Notes: generated by a model from the letters alone, not told the origin. DNA of 64,000 nt from Siderastrea radians (GCA_964017195.1 CAXHKT010000183.1:1335901-1399900); one strand, 5' to 3'. Shown: positions 1 through 12,049, numbered from the stretch's first letter. Made by a program: numbers and translations.

Positions 1-213
1 CAATCCCTCTGGGACCATCCGAAAAAAATTCCTTTTGTGCAAAAGCACAAAGAAGGCGCGATATGTGCGATCCTTAGGGAAAAAACCCCATTTTTGGCCT
101 TCCCAGAGGCTAAAAAGATGTTGTTGACTGAGCAAGGCTGCGCAAGGCTGCGCACTGGCCTAATAATAATGCAAATCCCTCGGGGCTATCAGAAAAAAAC
201 GTTTATTGTGTAG
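1..213 (+). repeat. Partial C unit (or B/C hybrid) cut by window edge
   Basis: The window opens inside a diverged subunit (CAATCCCTCTGGGACCATCC) followed by GTGCAAAAGCAC, the C-type version, and an A-like third subunit. Because B/C hybrids share this 3' part, the missing left side decides between a C unit and a hybrid. Confidence 0.8.
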
Positions 214-375
214 AAAAGCGCGATATGTGCGATCCTTAGGGAAAAAACCCCATTTTTAGCCTTCCCAGAGGCTAAAAAGATGTTGTTGACTGAGCAGGGC
301 TGCGCAAGGCTGCGCACTGGCCTAATAATAATGCAAATCCCTCGGGGCTATCAGAAAAAAACGTTTATTGTGTAG
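214..375 (+). repeat. Representative A monomer, 162 bp
   Basis: This is the basic unit, repeated about 224 times in the window. It begins AAAAGCGCGATATGTGCGAT, then has GGGAAAAAACCCC, a GCCT-TCCCAG-AGGC hairpin-like stretch, a GCAAGGCTGC decamer usually in two copies, a TAATAATAATGC stretch, CCCTCGGGGC, a run of seven A and ACGTTTATTGTGTAG. The consensus keeps seven CpG dinucleotides and one GATC. Length changes come almost only from the A-run and the decamer. I do not recognise the family. Confidence 0.95.
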
Positions 376-2961
376 AAAAGCGCGATATGTGCGATCCTTA
401 GGGAAAAAGCCCCATTTTTGGCCTTCCCAGAGGCTAAACAGATGTTGTTGACTGAGCAAGGCTGCGCAAGGCTGCGCACTGGCCTAATAATAATGCAAAT
501 CCCTCGGGGCTATCAGAAAAAAACGTTTATTGTGTAGAAAAGCGCGATATGTGCGATCCTTAGGGAAAAAACCCCATTTTTGGCCTTCCCAGAGGCTAAA
601 GAGATGTTGTTGACTGAGCAAGGCTGCGCAAGGCTGCGCACTGGCCTAATAATAATGCAAATCCCTCGGGGCTATCAGAAAAAAACGTTAATTGTGTAGA
701 AAAGCGCGATCTGTGCGATCCTTAGGGAAAAAACCCCATTTTTGGCCTTCCCAGAGGCTAAAGAGATGTTGTTGACTGAGCAAGGCTGCGCAAGGCTGCG
801 CACTGGCCTAATAATAGTGCAAATCCTTCGGGGCTATCAGAAAAAAACGTTTATTGTGTAGAAAAGCGCGATATGTGCGATCCTTAGGGAAAAAACCCCA
901 TTTTTGGCCTTCCCAGAGGCTCAAAAAGGTGTTGTTGACTGAGCAAGGCTGCGCAAGGCTGCGCACTGGCCTAATAATAATGCAAATCCCTCGGGGCTAT
1001 CAGAAAAACACGTTTATTGTGTAGAAAAGCGCGATATGTGCGATCCTTAGGGAAAAAACCCCATTTTTTGCCTTCCCAGAGGCTAAAAAGATGTTGTTGA
1101 CTGAGCAAGGCTGCGCAAGGCTGCGCACTGGCCTAATAATAATGCAAATCCCTCGGGGCTATCAGAAAAAACGTTTATTGTGTAGAAAAACGCGATATGT
1201 GCGATCCTTAGGGAATAAACCCCATTTTTGGCCTTCCCAGAGGCTAAAAAGATGTTGTTGACTGAGCAAGGCTGCGCAAGGCTGCGCACTGGCCTAATAA
1301 TAATGCAAATCCCTCGGGGCTATCAGAAAAAAACGTTTATTGTGTAGAAAAGCGCGATATGTGGGACCCTTAGGGAAAAAACCCCATTTTTGGCCTTCCC
1401 AGAGGCTAAAAAGATGTTGTTGACTGAGCAAGGCTGCGCAAGGCTGCGCACTGGCCTAATAATAATGCAAATCCCTCGGGGCTATCAGAAAAAAAAGTTT
1501 ATTGTGTAGAAAAGCGCGATATGTGCGATCCTTAGGGAAAAAACCCCATTTTTGCCCTTCCCAGAGGCTAAAAAAGGTGTTGTTGACTGAGCAAGGCTGC
1601 GCAAGGCTGCGCACTGGCCTAATAATAATGCAAATCCCTCGGGGCTATCAGAAAAAAACGTTTATTGTGTAGAAAAGCGCGATATGTGCGATCCTTAGGG
1701 AAAAAGCCCCATTTTTGGCCTTCCCAGAGGCTAAACAGATGTTGTTGACTGAGCAAGGCTGCGCAAGGCTGCGCACTGGCCTAATAATAATGCAAATCCC
1801 TCGGGGCTATCAGAAAAAAACGTTTATTGTGTAGAAAAGCGCGATATGTGCGATCCTTAGGGAAAAAACCCCATTTTTGGCCTTCCCAGAGGCTAAAGAG
1901 ATGTTGTTGACTGAGCAAGGCTGCGCAAGGCTGCACACTGGCCTAGTAATAATGCAAATCCCTCGGGGCTATCAGAAAAAAACGTTAATTGTGTAGAAAA
2001 GCGCGATATGTGCGATCCTTAGGGAAAAAACCCCATTTTTGGCCTTCCCAGAGGCTAAAGAGATGTTGTTGACTGAGCAAGGCTGCGCAAGGCTGCGCAC
2101 TGGCCTAATAATAGTGCAAATCCCTCGGGGCTATCAGAAAAAAACGTTTATTGTGTAGAAAAGCGCGATATGTGCGATCCTTAGGGAAAAAACCCCATTT
2201 TTGGCCTTCCCAGAGGCTAAAAAAAGTGTTGTTGACTGAGCAAGGCTGCGCACTGGCCTAATAATAACGCAAATCCCTCGGGGCTATCAGAAAAAAAAGT
2301 TTATTGTGTAGAAAAGCGCGATATGTGCGATCCTTAGGGAAAAAACCCCATTTTTGGCCTTCCCAGAGGCTAAAAAAGGTGTTCTTGACTGAGCAAGGCT
2401 GTGCAAGGCTGCGCACTGGCCTAATAATAACGCAAATCCCTCGGGGCTATCAGAAAAAAACGTTTATTGTGTAGAAAAGCGCGATATGTGCGATCCTTAG
2501 GGAAAAAACCCCATTTTTGGCCTTCCCAGAGGCTAAAAAAGGTGTTGTTGACTGAGCAAGGCGGCGCAAGGCTGCGCACTGGCCTAATAATAACGCAAAT
2601 CCCTCGGGGCTATCAGAAAAAAAAGTTTATTGTGTAGAAAAGCGCGATATGTGCGATCCTTAGGGAAAAAACCCCATTTTTGGCCTTCCCAGAGGCTAAA
2701 AAGATGTTGTTGACTGAGCAAGGCTGCGCAAGGCTGCGCACTGGCCTAATAATAATGCAAATCCCTCGGGGCTATCAGAAAAAACGTTTATTGTGTAGAA
2801 AAGCGCGATATGTGCGATCCTTAGGGAAAAAACCCCATTTTTGGCCTTCCCAGAGGCTAAAAAAGGTGTTGTTGACTGGGCAAGGCTGCGCAAGGCTGCG
2901 CACTGGCCTAATAATAATGCAAATCCCTCGGGGCTATCAGAAAAAAACGTTTATTGTGTAG

Positions 2962-3777
2962 AAAGTCTGCGATTTTGTCGATAAGGTGGAAAAAACCCCA
3001 TTTTTGGCCTTTCCAGAGGCTATAAAAGCTAACTGGCGCTCTCAGCTGCATGCACAAAGCTCCCAAATGCATTCAATCCCTCTGGGACCATCCGAAAAAA
3101 ATTCCTGTTGTGCAAAAGTACAAAGAAAGCGCGATATGTGCGATCCTTAGGGAAAAAACCCCATTTTGGGGCATTCCCAGAGGCAAAAAAGGTGTTGTTA
3201 TCTGCGCAATCTGTCTGCGCAAGGCTGCGCACTGGCCCAATAATAATGCAAATCCCTCTGGGCTATCAGAAAAAAAAGTTTATTGTGTAGAAAGTCTGCA
3301 ATTTTGTCGATAAGGTGGAAATTTCAGTTTTGAGAGGGGTGGGGTGGGTCCCTCAAAAAAGTGCTGGTTTTGGTGCAACGGCCTTAGCACAAAAGCACCC
3401 CAGATCCCGTTGCGGCACCAAAAAACATTCCATTTGGCACTATTTTTATCGAATTTGGCGATACTAAAAAGTGCTGCACTTTTTCAGGGCTTGAATTAGC
3501 CCCAAAAAGCAGAAAAAAGCTAATTGGCGCTCTCAGCTGCATGCACAAAGGTCCCAAATGCATTCAATCCCTCTGGGACCATCCGAAAAAAATTCCTTTT
3601 GTGCAAAAGCACAAAGAAGGCGCGATATGTGCGATCCTTAGGGAAAAAACCCCATTTTTGGCCTTCCCAGAGGCTAAAAAGATGTTGTTGACTGAGCAAG
3701 GCTGCGCAAGGCTGCGCACTGGCCTAATAAAAATGCAAATCCCTCGGGGCTATCAGAAAAAAACGTTTATTGTGTAG
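2962..3777 (+). repeat. BC module (reference example)
   Basis: B is 2962-3290 (329 bp) and C is 3291-3777 (487 bp). B1 (about 2962-3120) opens GTCTGCGATTTTGTCGATAA, has an A-like middle, then TATAAAAGCTAACTGGCGC and GCTGCATGCAC. B2 (about 3121-3290) is A-like with ATTTTGGGGCATTCCC and TTATCTGCGCAATCTGTC. C1 (about 3291-3455) opens almost as B1 does, then carries AGAGGGGTGGGGTGGGTCC. C2 (about 3456-3612) carries AAAAAGTGCTGCACTTTTT and the same GGCGCTCTCAGCTGCATGC as B1. C3 is A-like. Confidence 0.93.
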
Positions 3778-6700
3778 AAAAGCGCGATATGTGCGATCCT
3801 TAGGGAAAAAACCCCATTTTTAGCCTTCCCAGAGGCTAAAAAGATGTTGTTGACTGAGCAGGGCTGCGCAACGCTGCGCACTGGCCTAATAATAATGCAA
3901 ATCCCTCGGGGCTATCAGAAAAAAACGTTTATTGTGTAGAAAAGCGCGATATGTGCGATCCTTAGGGAAAAAGCCCCATTTTTGGCCTTCCCAGAGGCTA
4001 AACAGATGTTGTTGACTGAGCAAGGCTGCGCAAGGCTGCGCACTGGCCTAATAATAATGCAAATCCCTCGGGGCTATCAGAAAAAAACGTTTATTGTGTA
4101 GAAAAGCGCGATATGTGCGATCCTTAGGGAAAAAACCCCATTTTTAGCCTTCCCAGAGGCTAAAAAGATGTTGTTGACTGAGCAGGGCTGCGCAACGCTG
4201 CGCACTGGCCTAATAATAATGCAAATCCCTCGGGGCTATCAGAAAAAAACGTTTATTGTGTAGAAAAGCGCGATATGTGCGATCCTTAGGGAAAAAGCCC
4301 CATTTTTTGCCTTCCCAGAGGCTAAACAGATGTTGTTGACTGAGCAAGGCTGCGCAAGGCTGCGCACTGGCCTAATAATAATGCAAATCCCTCGGGGCTA
4401 TCAGAAAAAAACGTTTATTGTGTAGAAAAACGCGATATGTGCGATCCTTAGGGAAAAAACCCCATTTTTGGCCTTCCCAGAGGCTAAAGAGATGTTGTTG
4501 ACTGAGCAAGGCTGCGCAAGGCTGCGCACTGGCCTAATAATAATGCAAATCCCTCGGGGCTATCAGAAAAAAACGTTTATTGTGTAGAAAAGCGCGATAT
4601 GTGCGACCCTTAGGGAAAAAACCCCATTTTTGGCCTTCCCAGAGGCTAAAAAGATGTTGTTGACTGAGCAAGGCTGCGCAAGGCTGCGCACTGGCCTAAT
4701 AATAATGCAAATCCCTCGGGGCTATCAGAAAAAAAGTTTATTGTGTAGAAAAGCGCGATATGTGCGATCCTTAGGGAAAAAACCCCATTTTTGGCCTTCC
4801 CAGAGGCTAAAAAAGGTGTTGTTGACTGAGCAAGGCTGCGCAAGGCTGCGCACTGGCCTAATAATAATGCAAATCCCTCGGGGCTATCAGAAAAAAACGT
4901 TTATTGTGTAGAAAAGCGCGATATGTGCGATCCTTAGGGAAAAAACCCCATTTTTAGCCTTCCCAGAGGCTAAAAAGATGTTGTTGACTGAGCAGGGCTG
5001 CGCAAGGCTGCGCACTGGCCTAATAATAATGCAAATCCCTCGGGGCTATCAGAAAAAAACGTTTATTGTGTAGAAAAGCGCGATATGTGCGATCCTTAGG
5101 GAAAAAGCCCCATTTTTGGCCTTCCCAGAGGCTAAACAGCTGTTGTTGACTGAGCAAGGCTGCGCAAGGCTGCGCACTGGCCTAATAATAATGCAAATCC
5201 CTCGGGGCTATCAGAAAAAAACGTTTATTGTGTAGAAAAGCGCGATATGTGCGATCCTTAGGGAAAAAACCCCATTTTTGGCCTTCCCAGAGGCTAAAGA
5301 GATGTTGTTGACTGAGCAAGGCTGCGCAAGGCTGCGCACTGGCCTAATAATAATGCAAATCCCTCGGGGCTATCAGAAAAAAACGTTAATTGTGTAGAAA
5401 AGCGCGATATGTGCGATCCTTAGGGAAAAAACCCCATTTTTGGCCTTCCCAGAGGCTAAAGAGATGTTGTTGACTGAGCAAGGCTGCGCAAGGCTGCGCA
5501 CTGGCCTAATAATAGTGCAAATCCCTCGGGGCTATCAGAAAAAAACGTTTATTGTGTAGAAAAGCGCGATATGTGCGATCCTTAGGGAAAAAACCCCATT
5601 TTTGGCCTTCCCAGAGGCTCAAAAAGGTGTTGTTGACTGAGCAAGGCTGCGCAAGGCTGCGCACTGGCCTAATAATAATGCAAATCCCTCGGGGCTATCA
5701 GAAAAAAACGTTTATTGTGTAGAAAAGCGCGATATGTGCGATCCTTAGGGAAAAAACCCCATTTTTAGCCTTCCCAGAGGCTAAAAAGATGTTGTTGACT
5801 GAGCAAGGCTGCGCAAGGCTGCGCACTGGCCTAATAATAGTGCAAATCCCTCGGGGCTATCAGAAAAAAACGTTTATTGTGTAGAAAAGCGCGATATGTG
5901 CGATCCTTAGGGAAAAAACCCCATTTTTGGCCTTCCCAGAGGCTCAAAAAGGTGTTGTTGACTGAGCAAGATTGCGCAAGGCTGCGCACTGGCCTAATAA
6001 TAATGCAAATCCCTCGGGGCTATCAGAAAAACACGTTTATTGTGTAGAAAAGCGCGATATGTGCGATCCTTAGGGAAAAAACCCCATTTTTTGCCTTCCC
6101 AGAGGCTAAAAAGATGTTGTTGACTGAGCAAGGCTGCGCAAGGCTGCGCACTGGCCTAATAATAATGCAAATCCCTCGGGGCTATCAGAAAAAACGTTTA
6201 TTGTGTAGAAAAACGCGATATGTGCGATCCTTAGGGAAAAAACCCCATTTTTGGCCTTCCCAGAGGCTAAAAAGATGTTGTTGACTGAGCAAGGCTGCGC
6301 AAGGCTGCGCACTGGCCTAATAATAATGCAAATCCCTCGGGGCTATCAGAAAAAAACGTTTATTGTGTAGAAAAGCGCGATATGTGCGACCCTTAGGGAA
6401 AAAACCCCATTTTTGGCCTTCCCAGAGGCTAAAAAGATGTTGTTGACTGAGCAAGGCTGCGCAAGGCTGCGCACTGGCCTAATAATAATGCAAATCCCTC
6501 GGGGCTAACAGAAAAAAAAGTTTATTGTGTAGAAAAGCGCGATATGTGCGATCCTTAGGGAAAAAACCCCATTTTTGGCCTTCCCAGAGGCTAAAAAAGG
6601 TGTTGTTGACTGAGCAAGGCTGCGCAAGGCTGCGCACTGGCCTAATAATAACGCAAATCCCTCGGGGCTATCAGAAAAAAAAGTTTATTGTGTAGAAAAG

Positions 6701-7500
6701 CGCGATATGTGCGATCCTTAGGGAAAAAACCCCATTTTTGGCCTTCCCAGAGGCTAAAAAAGGTGTTGTTGACTGAGCAAGTCTGCGCAAGGCTGCGCAC
6801 TGGCCTAATAATAACGCAAATCCCTCGGGGCTATCAGAAAAAAAAGTTTGTTGTGTAGAAAAGCGCGATATGTGCGATCCTTAGGGAAAAAAAACCCATT
6901 TTTGGCCTTCCCAGAGGCTAAAAAAGGTGTTGTTGACTGAGCAAGGCTGCGCACTGGCCTAATAATAACGCAAATCCCTCGGGGCTATCAGAAAAAAAAG
7001 TTTATTGTGTAGAAAAGCGCGATATGTGCGATCCTTAGGGAAAAAACCCCATTTTTGGCCTTCCCAGAGGCTAAAAAAGGTGTTGTTGACTGAGCAAGGC
7101 TGTGCAAGGCTGCGCACTGGCCTAATAATAACGCAAATCCCTCGGGGCTATCAGAAAAAAAAGCTTATTGTGTAGAAAAGCGCGATATGTGCGATCCTTA
7201 GGGAAAAAACCCCATTTTTGGCCTTCCCAGAGGCTAAAAAAGGTGTTGTTGACTGAGCAAGGCTGCGCAAGGCTGCGCACTGGCCTAATAATAATGCAAA
7301 TCCCTCGGGGCTATCAGAAAAAACGTTTATTGTGTAGAAAAGCGCGATATGTGCGATCCTTAGGGAAAAAACCCCATTTTTGGCCTTCCCAGAGGCTAAA
7401 AAAGGTGTTGTTGACTGGGCAAGGCTGCGCAAGGCTGCGCACTGGCCTAAGAATAATGCAAATCCCTCGGGGCTATCAGAAAAAAACGTTTATTGTGTAG

Positions 7501-8316
7501 AAAGTCTGCGATTTTGTCGATAAGGTGGAAAAAACCCCATTTTTGGCCTTTCCAGAGGCTATAAAAGCTAACTGGCGCTCTCAGCTGCATGCACAAAGCT
7601 CCCAAATGCATTCAATCCCTCTGGGACCATCCGAAAAAAATTCCTGTTGTGCAAAAGTACAAAGAAAGCGCGATATGTGCGATCCTTAGGGACAAAACCC
7701 CATTTTGGGGCATTCCCAGAGGCAAAAAAGGTGTTGTTATCTGCGCAATCTGTCTGCGCAAGGCTGCGCACTGGCCCAATAATAATGCAAATCCCTCGGG
7801 GCTATCAGAAAAAAAAGTTTATTGTGTAGAAAGTCTGCAATTTTGTCGATAAGGTGGAAATTTCAGTTTTGAGAGGGGTGGGGTGGGTCCCTCAAAAAAG
7901 TGCTGGTTTTGGTGCAACGGCCCTAGCACAAAAGCACCCCAGATCCCGTTGCGGCACCAAAAAACATTCCATTTGGCACTATTTTTATCGAATTTGGCGA
8001 TACTAAAAAGTGCTGCACTTTTTCAGGGCTTGAATTAGCCCCAAAAAGCAGAAAAAAGCTAATTGGCGCTCTCAGCTGCATGCACAAAGGTCCCAAATGC
8101 ATTCAATCCCTCTGGGACCATCCGAAAAAAATTCCCTTTGTGCAAAAGCACAAAGAAGGCGCGATATGTGCGATCCTTAGGGAAAAAACCCCATTTTTGG
8201 CCTTCCCAGAGGCTAAAAAGATGTTGTTGACTGAGTAAGGCTGCGCAAGGCTGCGCACTGGCCTAATAATAATGCAAATCCCTCGGGGCTATCAGAAAAA
8301 AACGTTTATTGTGTAG
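7501..8316 (+). repeat. BC module
   Basis: B/C boundary at 7829/7830. It matches the module 4,539 bp upstream apart from scattered changes, including GGGACAAAACCCC in B2 and GAGTAAGG in C3. Confidence 0.92.
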
Positions 8317-9128
8317 AAAAGCGCGATATGTGCGATCCTTAGGGAAAAAACCCCATTTTTAGCCTTCCCAGAGGCTAAAAAGATGTTGTTGACTGAGCAG
8401 GGCTGCGCAAGGCTGCGCACTGGCCTAATAATAATGCAAATCCCTCGGGGCTATCAGAAAAAAACGTTTATTGTGTAGAAAAGCGCGATATGTGCGATCC
8501 TTAGGGAAAAAGCCCCATTTTTGGCCTTCCCAGAGGCTAAACAGATGTTGTTGACTGAGCAAGGCTGCGCAAGGCTGCGCACTGGCCTAATAATAATGCA
8601 AATCCCTCGGGGCTATCAGAAAAAAACGTTTATTGTGTAGAAAAGCGCGATATGTGCGATCCTTAGGGAAAAAACCCCATTTTTGGCCTTCCCAGAGGCT
8701 GAAAAAGGTGTTGTTGACTGAGCAAGGCTGCGCAAGGCTGCGCACTGGCCTAATAATAATGCAAATCCCTCGGGGCTATCAGAAAAAACGTTTATTGTGT
8801 AGAAAAGCGCGATATGTGCGATCCTTAGGGAAAAAACCCCATTTTTGGCCTTCCCAGAGGCTAAAAAAGGTGTTGTTGACTGCGCAAGGCTGCGCAAGGC
8901 TGTGCACTGGCCTAATAATAACGCAAATCCCTCGGGGCTGTCAGAAAAAAAAGTTTATTGTGTAGAAAAGCGCGATATGTGCGATCCTTAGGGAAAAAAC
9001 CCCATTTTTGGCCTTCCCAGAGGCTAAAAAAGGTGTTGTTAACTGCGCAAGGCTGCGCAAGGCTGCGCACTGGCCCAATAATAATGCAAATCCCTCGGGG
9101 CTATCAGAAAAAAAAGTTTATTGTGTAG

Positions 9129-9614
9129 AAAGTCTGCGATTTTGTCGATAAGGTGGGAATTTCAGTTTTGAGAGGGGTGGGGTGGGTCCCTCAAAAAAGT
9201 GCTGGTTTTGGTGCAACGGCCCCAGCACAAAAGCACCCCAGATCCCGTTGCGGCTCCAAAAAACATTCCATTTGCAACTATTTTTATCGAATTTGGCGAT
9301 ACTAAAAAGTGCTACACTTTTTCAGGGCTTGAATTAGCCCCCAAAAGCAGAAAAAAGCTAATTGGCGCTCTCAGCTGCATGCACAAAGGTCCCAAATGCA
9401 TTCAATCCCTCTGGGACTATCCGAAAAAATTCCTTTTGTGCAAAAGCACAAAGAAGGCCCGATATGTGCGATCCTTAGGGAAAAACCCCATTTTTGGCCT
9501 TCCCAGAGGCTAAACAGATGTTGTTGACTGAGCAAGGCTGCGCAAGGCTGCGCACTGGCCTAATAATAATGCAAATCCCTCGGGGCTATCAGAAAAAAAA
9601 CGTTTATTGTGTAG
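9129..9614 (+). repeat. Solo C unit, B-like at its first bases
   Basis: This 486-bp C unit has no B before it, yet opens GTCTGCGATT (the B form) instead of GTCTGCAATT, then reads GGTGGGAATTTCAG as C. It is the most diverged C unit seen (GCAACTATTTTT, GCTACAC, GGGACTATCC). The opening may mark a short B/C exchange. Confidence 0.9.
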
Positions 9615-9938
9615 AAAAGCGCGATATGTGCGATCCTTAGGGAAAAAACCCCATTTTTGGCCTTCCCAGAGGCTAAAATGATGTTGTTGACTGAGCAAGG
9701 CTGCGCAAGGCTGCGCACTGGCCTAATAATAATGCAAATCCCTCGGGGCTATCAGAAAAAACGTTTATTGTGTAGAAAAGCGCGATATGTGCGATCCTTA
9801 GGGAAAAAACCCCATTTTTGGCCTTCCTAGAGGCTAAAAAAGGTGTTGTTGACTGGGCAAGGCTGCGCAAGGCTGCGCACTGGCCTAATAATAATGCAAA
9901 TCCCTCGGGGCTATCAGAAAAAAACGTTTATTGTGTAG

Positions 9939-10753
9939 AAAGTTTGCGATTTTGTCGATAAGGTGGAAAAAACCCCATTTTTGGCCTTTCCAGAGGCTAT
10001 AAAAGCTAACTGGCGCTCTCAGCTGCATGCACAAAGCTCCCAAATACATTCAATCCCTCTGGGACCATCCGAAAAAAATTCCTGTTGTGCAAAAGTACAA
10101 AGAAAGCGCGATATGTGCGATCCTTAGGGAAAAAACCCCATTTTGGGGCATTCCCAGAGGCAAAAAAGGTGTTGTTATCTGCGCAATCTGTCTGCGCAAG
10201 GCTGCGCACTGGCCCAATAATAATGCAAATCCCTCGGGGCTATCAGAAAAAAAGTTTATTGTGTAGAAAGTCTGCAATTTTGTCGATAAGGTGGAAATTT
10301 CAGTTTTGAGAGGGGTGGGGTGGGTCCCTCAAAAAAGTGCTGGTTTTGGTGCAACGGCCCTAGCACAAAAGCACCCCAGATCCCGTTGCGGCACCAAAAA
10401 ACATTCCATTTGGCACTATTTTTATCGAATTTGGCGATACTAAAAAGTGCTGCACTTTTTCAGGGCTTGAATTAGCCCCAAAAAGCAGAAAAAAGCTAAT
10501 TGGCGCTCTCAGCTGCATGCACAAAGGTCCCAAATGCATTCAATCCCTCTGGGACCATCCGAAAAAAATTCCTTTTGTGCAAAAGCACAAAGAAGGCGCG
10601 ATATGTGCGATCCTTAGGGAAAAAACCCCATTTTTGGCCTTCCCAGAGGCTAAAAAGATGTTGTTGACTGAGCAAGGCTGCGCAAGGCTGCGCACTGGCC
10701 TAATAATAATGCAAATCCCTCGGGGCTATCAGAAAAAAACGTTTATTGTGTAG
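9939..10753 (+). repeat. BC module
   Basis: B/C boundary at 10266/10267. It begins AGTTTGCGATT and has AAATACATTC in B1. Its counterparts are at 30217 and, after a local duplication, 31843. Confidence 0.92.
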
Positions 10754-12049
10754 AAAAGCGCGATATGTGCGATCCTTAGGGAAAAAACCCCATTTTTAGC
10801 CTTCCCAGAGGCTAAAAAGATGTTGTTGACTGAGCAGGGCTGCGCAAGGCTGCGCACTGGCCTAATAATAATGCAAATCCCTCGGGGCTATCAGAAAAAA
10901 ACGTTTATTGTGTAGAAAAGCGCGATATGTGCCATCCTTAGGGAAAAAGCCCCATTTTTGGCCTTCCCAGAGGCTAAACAGATGTTGTTGACTGAGCAAG
11001 GCTGCGCAAGGCTGCGCACTGGCCTAATAATAATGCAAATCCCTCGGGGCTATCAGAAAAAAACGTTTATTGTCTAGAAAAGCGCGATATGTGCGATCCT
11101 TAGGGAAAAAACCCCATTTTTGGCCTTCCCAGAGGCTTAAAAAGGTGTTGTTGACTGAGCAAGGCTGCGCAAGGCTGCGCACTGGACTAATAATAATGCA
11201 AATCCCTCGGGGCTATCAGAAAAACACGTTTATTGTGTAGAAAAGCGCGATATGTGCGATCCTTAGGGAAAAAAACCCATTTTTGGCCTTCCCAGAGGCT
11301 AAAAAGATGTTGTTGACTGAGCAAGGCTGCGCAAGGCTGTGCACTGGCCTAATAATAATGCAAATCCCTCGGGGCTATCAGAAAAAACGTTTATTGTGTA
11401 GAAAAGCGCGATATGTGCGATCCTTAGGGAAAAAACCCCATTTTTGGCCTTCCCAGAGGCTAAAGAGATGTTCTTGACTGAGCAAGGCTGCGCAAGGCTG
11501 CGCAATGGCCTAATAATAATGCAAATCCCTCGGGGCTATCAGAAAAAAACGTTTATTGTGTAGAAAAGCGCGATATGTGCGACCCTTAGGGAAAAAACCC
11601 CATTTTTGGCCTTCCCAGAGGCTAAAAAGATGTTGTTGACTGAGCAAGGCTGGGCAAGGCTGCGCACTGGCCTAATAATAATGCAAATCCCTCGGGGCTA
11701 TCAGAAAAAAACGTTTATTGTGTAGAAAAGCGCGATATGTGCGATCCTTAGGGAAAAAACCCCATTTTTGGCCTTCCCAGAGACTAAAAAGATGATGTTG
11801 ACTGAGCAAGGCTGCGCAAGGCTGCGCACTGGCCTAATAATAATGCAAATCCCTCGGGGCTATCAGAAAAAAACGTTTATTGTGTAGAAAAGCGCGATAT
11901 GTGCGTTCCTTAGGGAAAAAACCCCATTTTTGGCCTTCCCAGAGACTAAAAAGATGTTGTTGACTGAGCAAGGCTGCGCAAGGCTGCGCACTGGCCCAAT
12001 AATAATGCAAATCCCTCGGGGCTATCAGAAAAAAAAGTTTATTGTGTAG

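Larger units (their letters stand above)
1..9614. repeat. Satellite array, left block
   Basis: Order of units: partial C (1-213), 17 A monomers (214-2961), BC, 23 A monomers (3778-7500), BC, 5 A monomers (8317-9128), C. A typical A monomer is 214-375, 162 bp between successive TGTGTAG motifs. The A monomers are ordered variants rather than random copies: the series marked by TTTTTAGCC, then AAAAAGCCCC with CTAAACAG, then CTAAAGAG, then GTTAATTG, then GGCTCAAAAAGG runs from 214 and again from about 4912. This makes 1-3777 and about 4.9-8.3 kb two versions of one block, with ends offset by 4,539 bp. No gene is seen. Confidence 0.95.
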
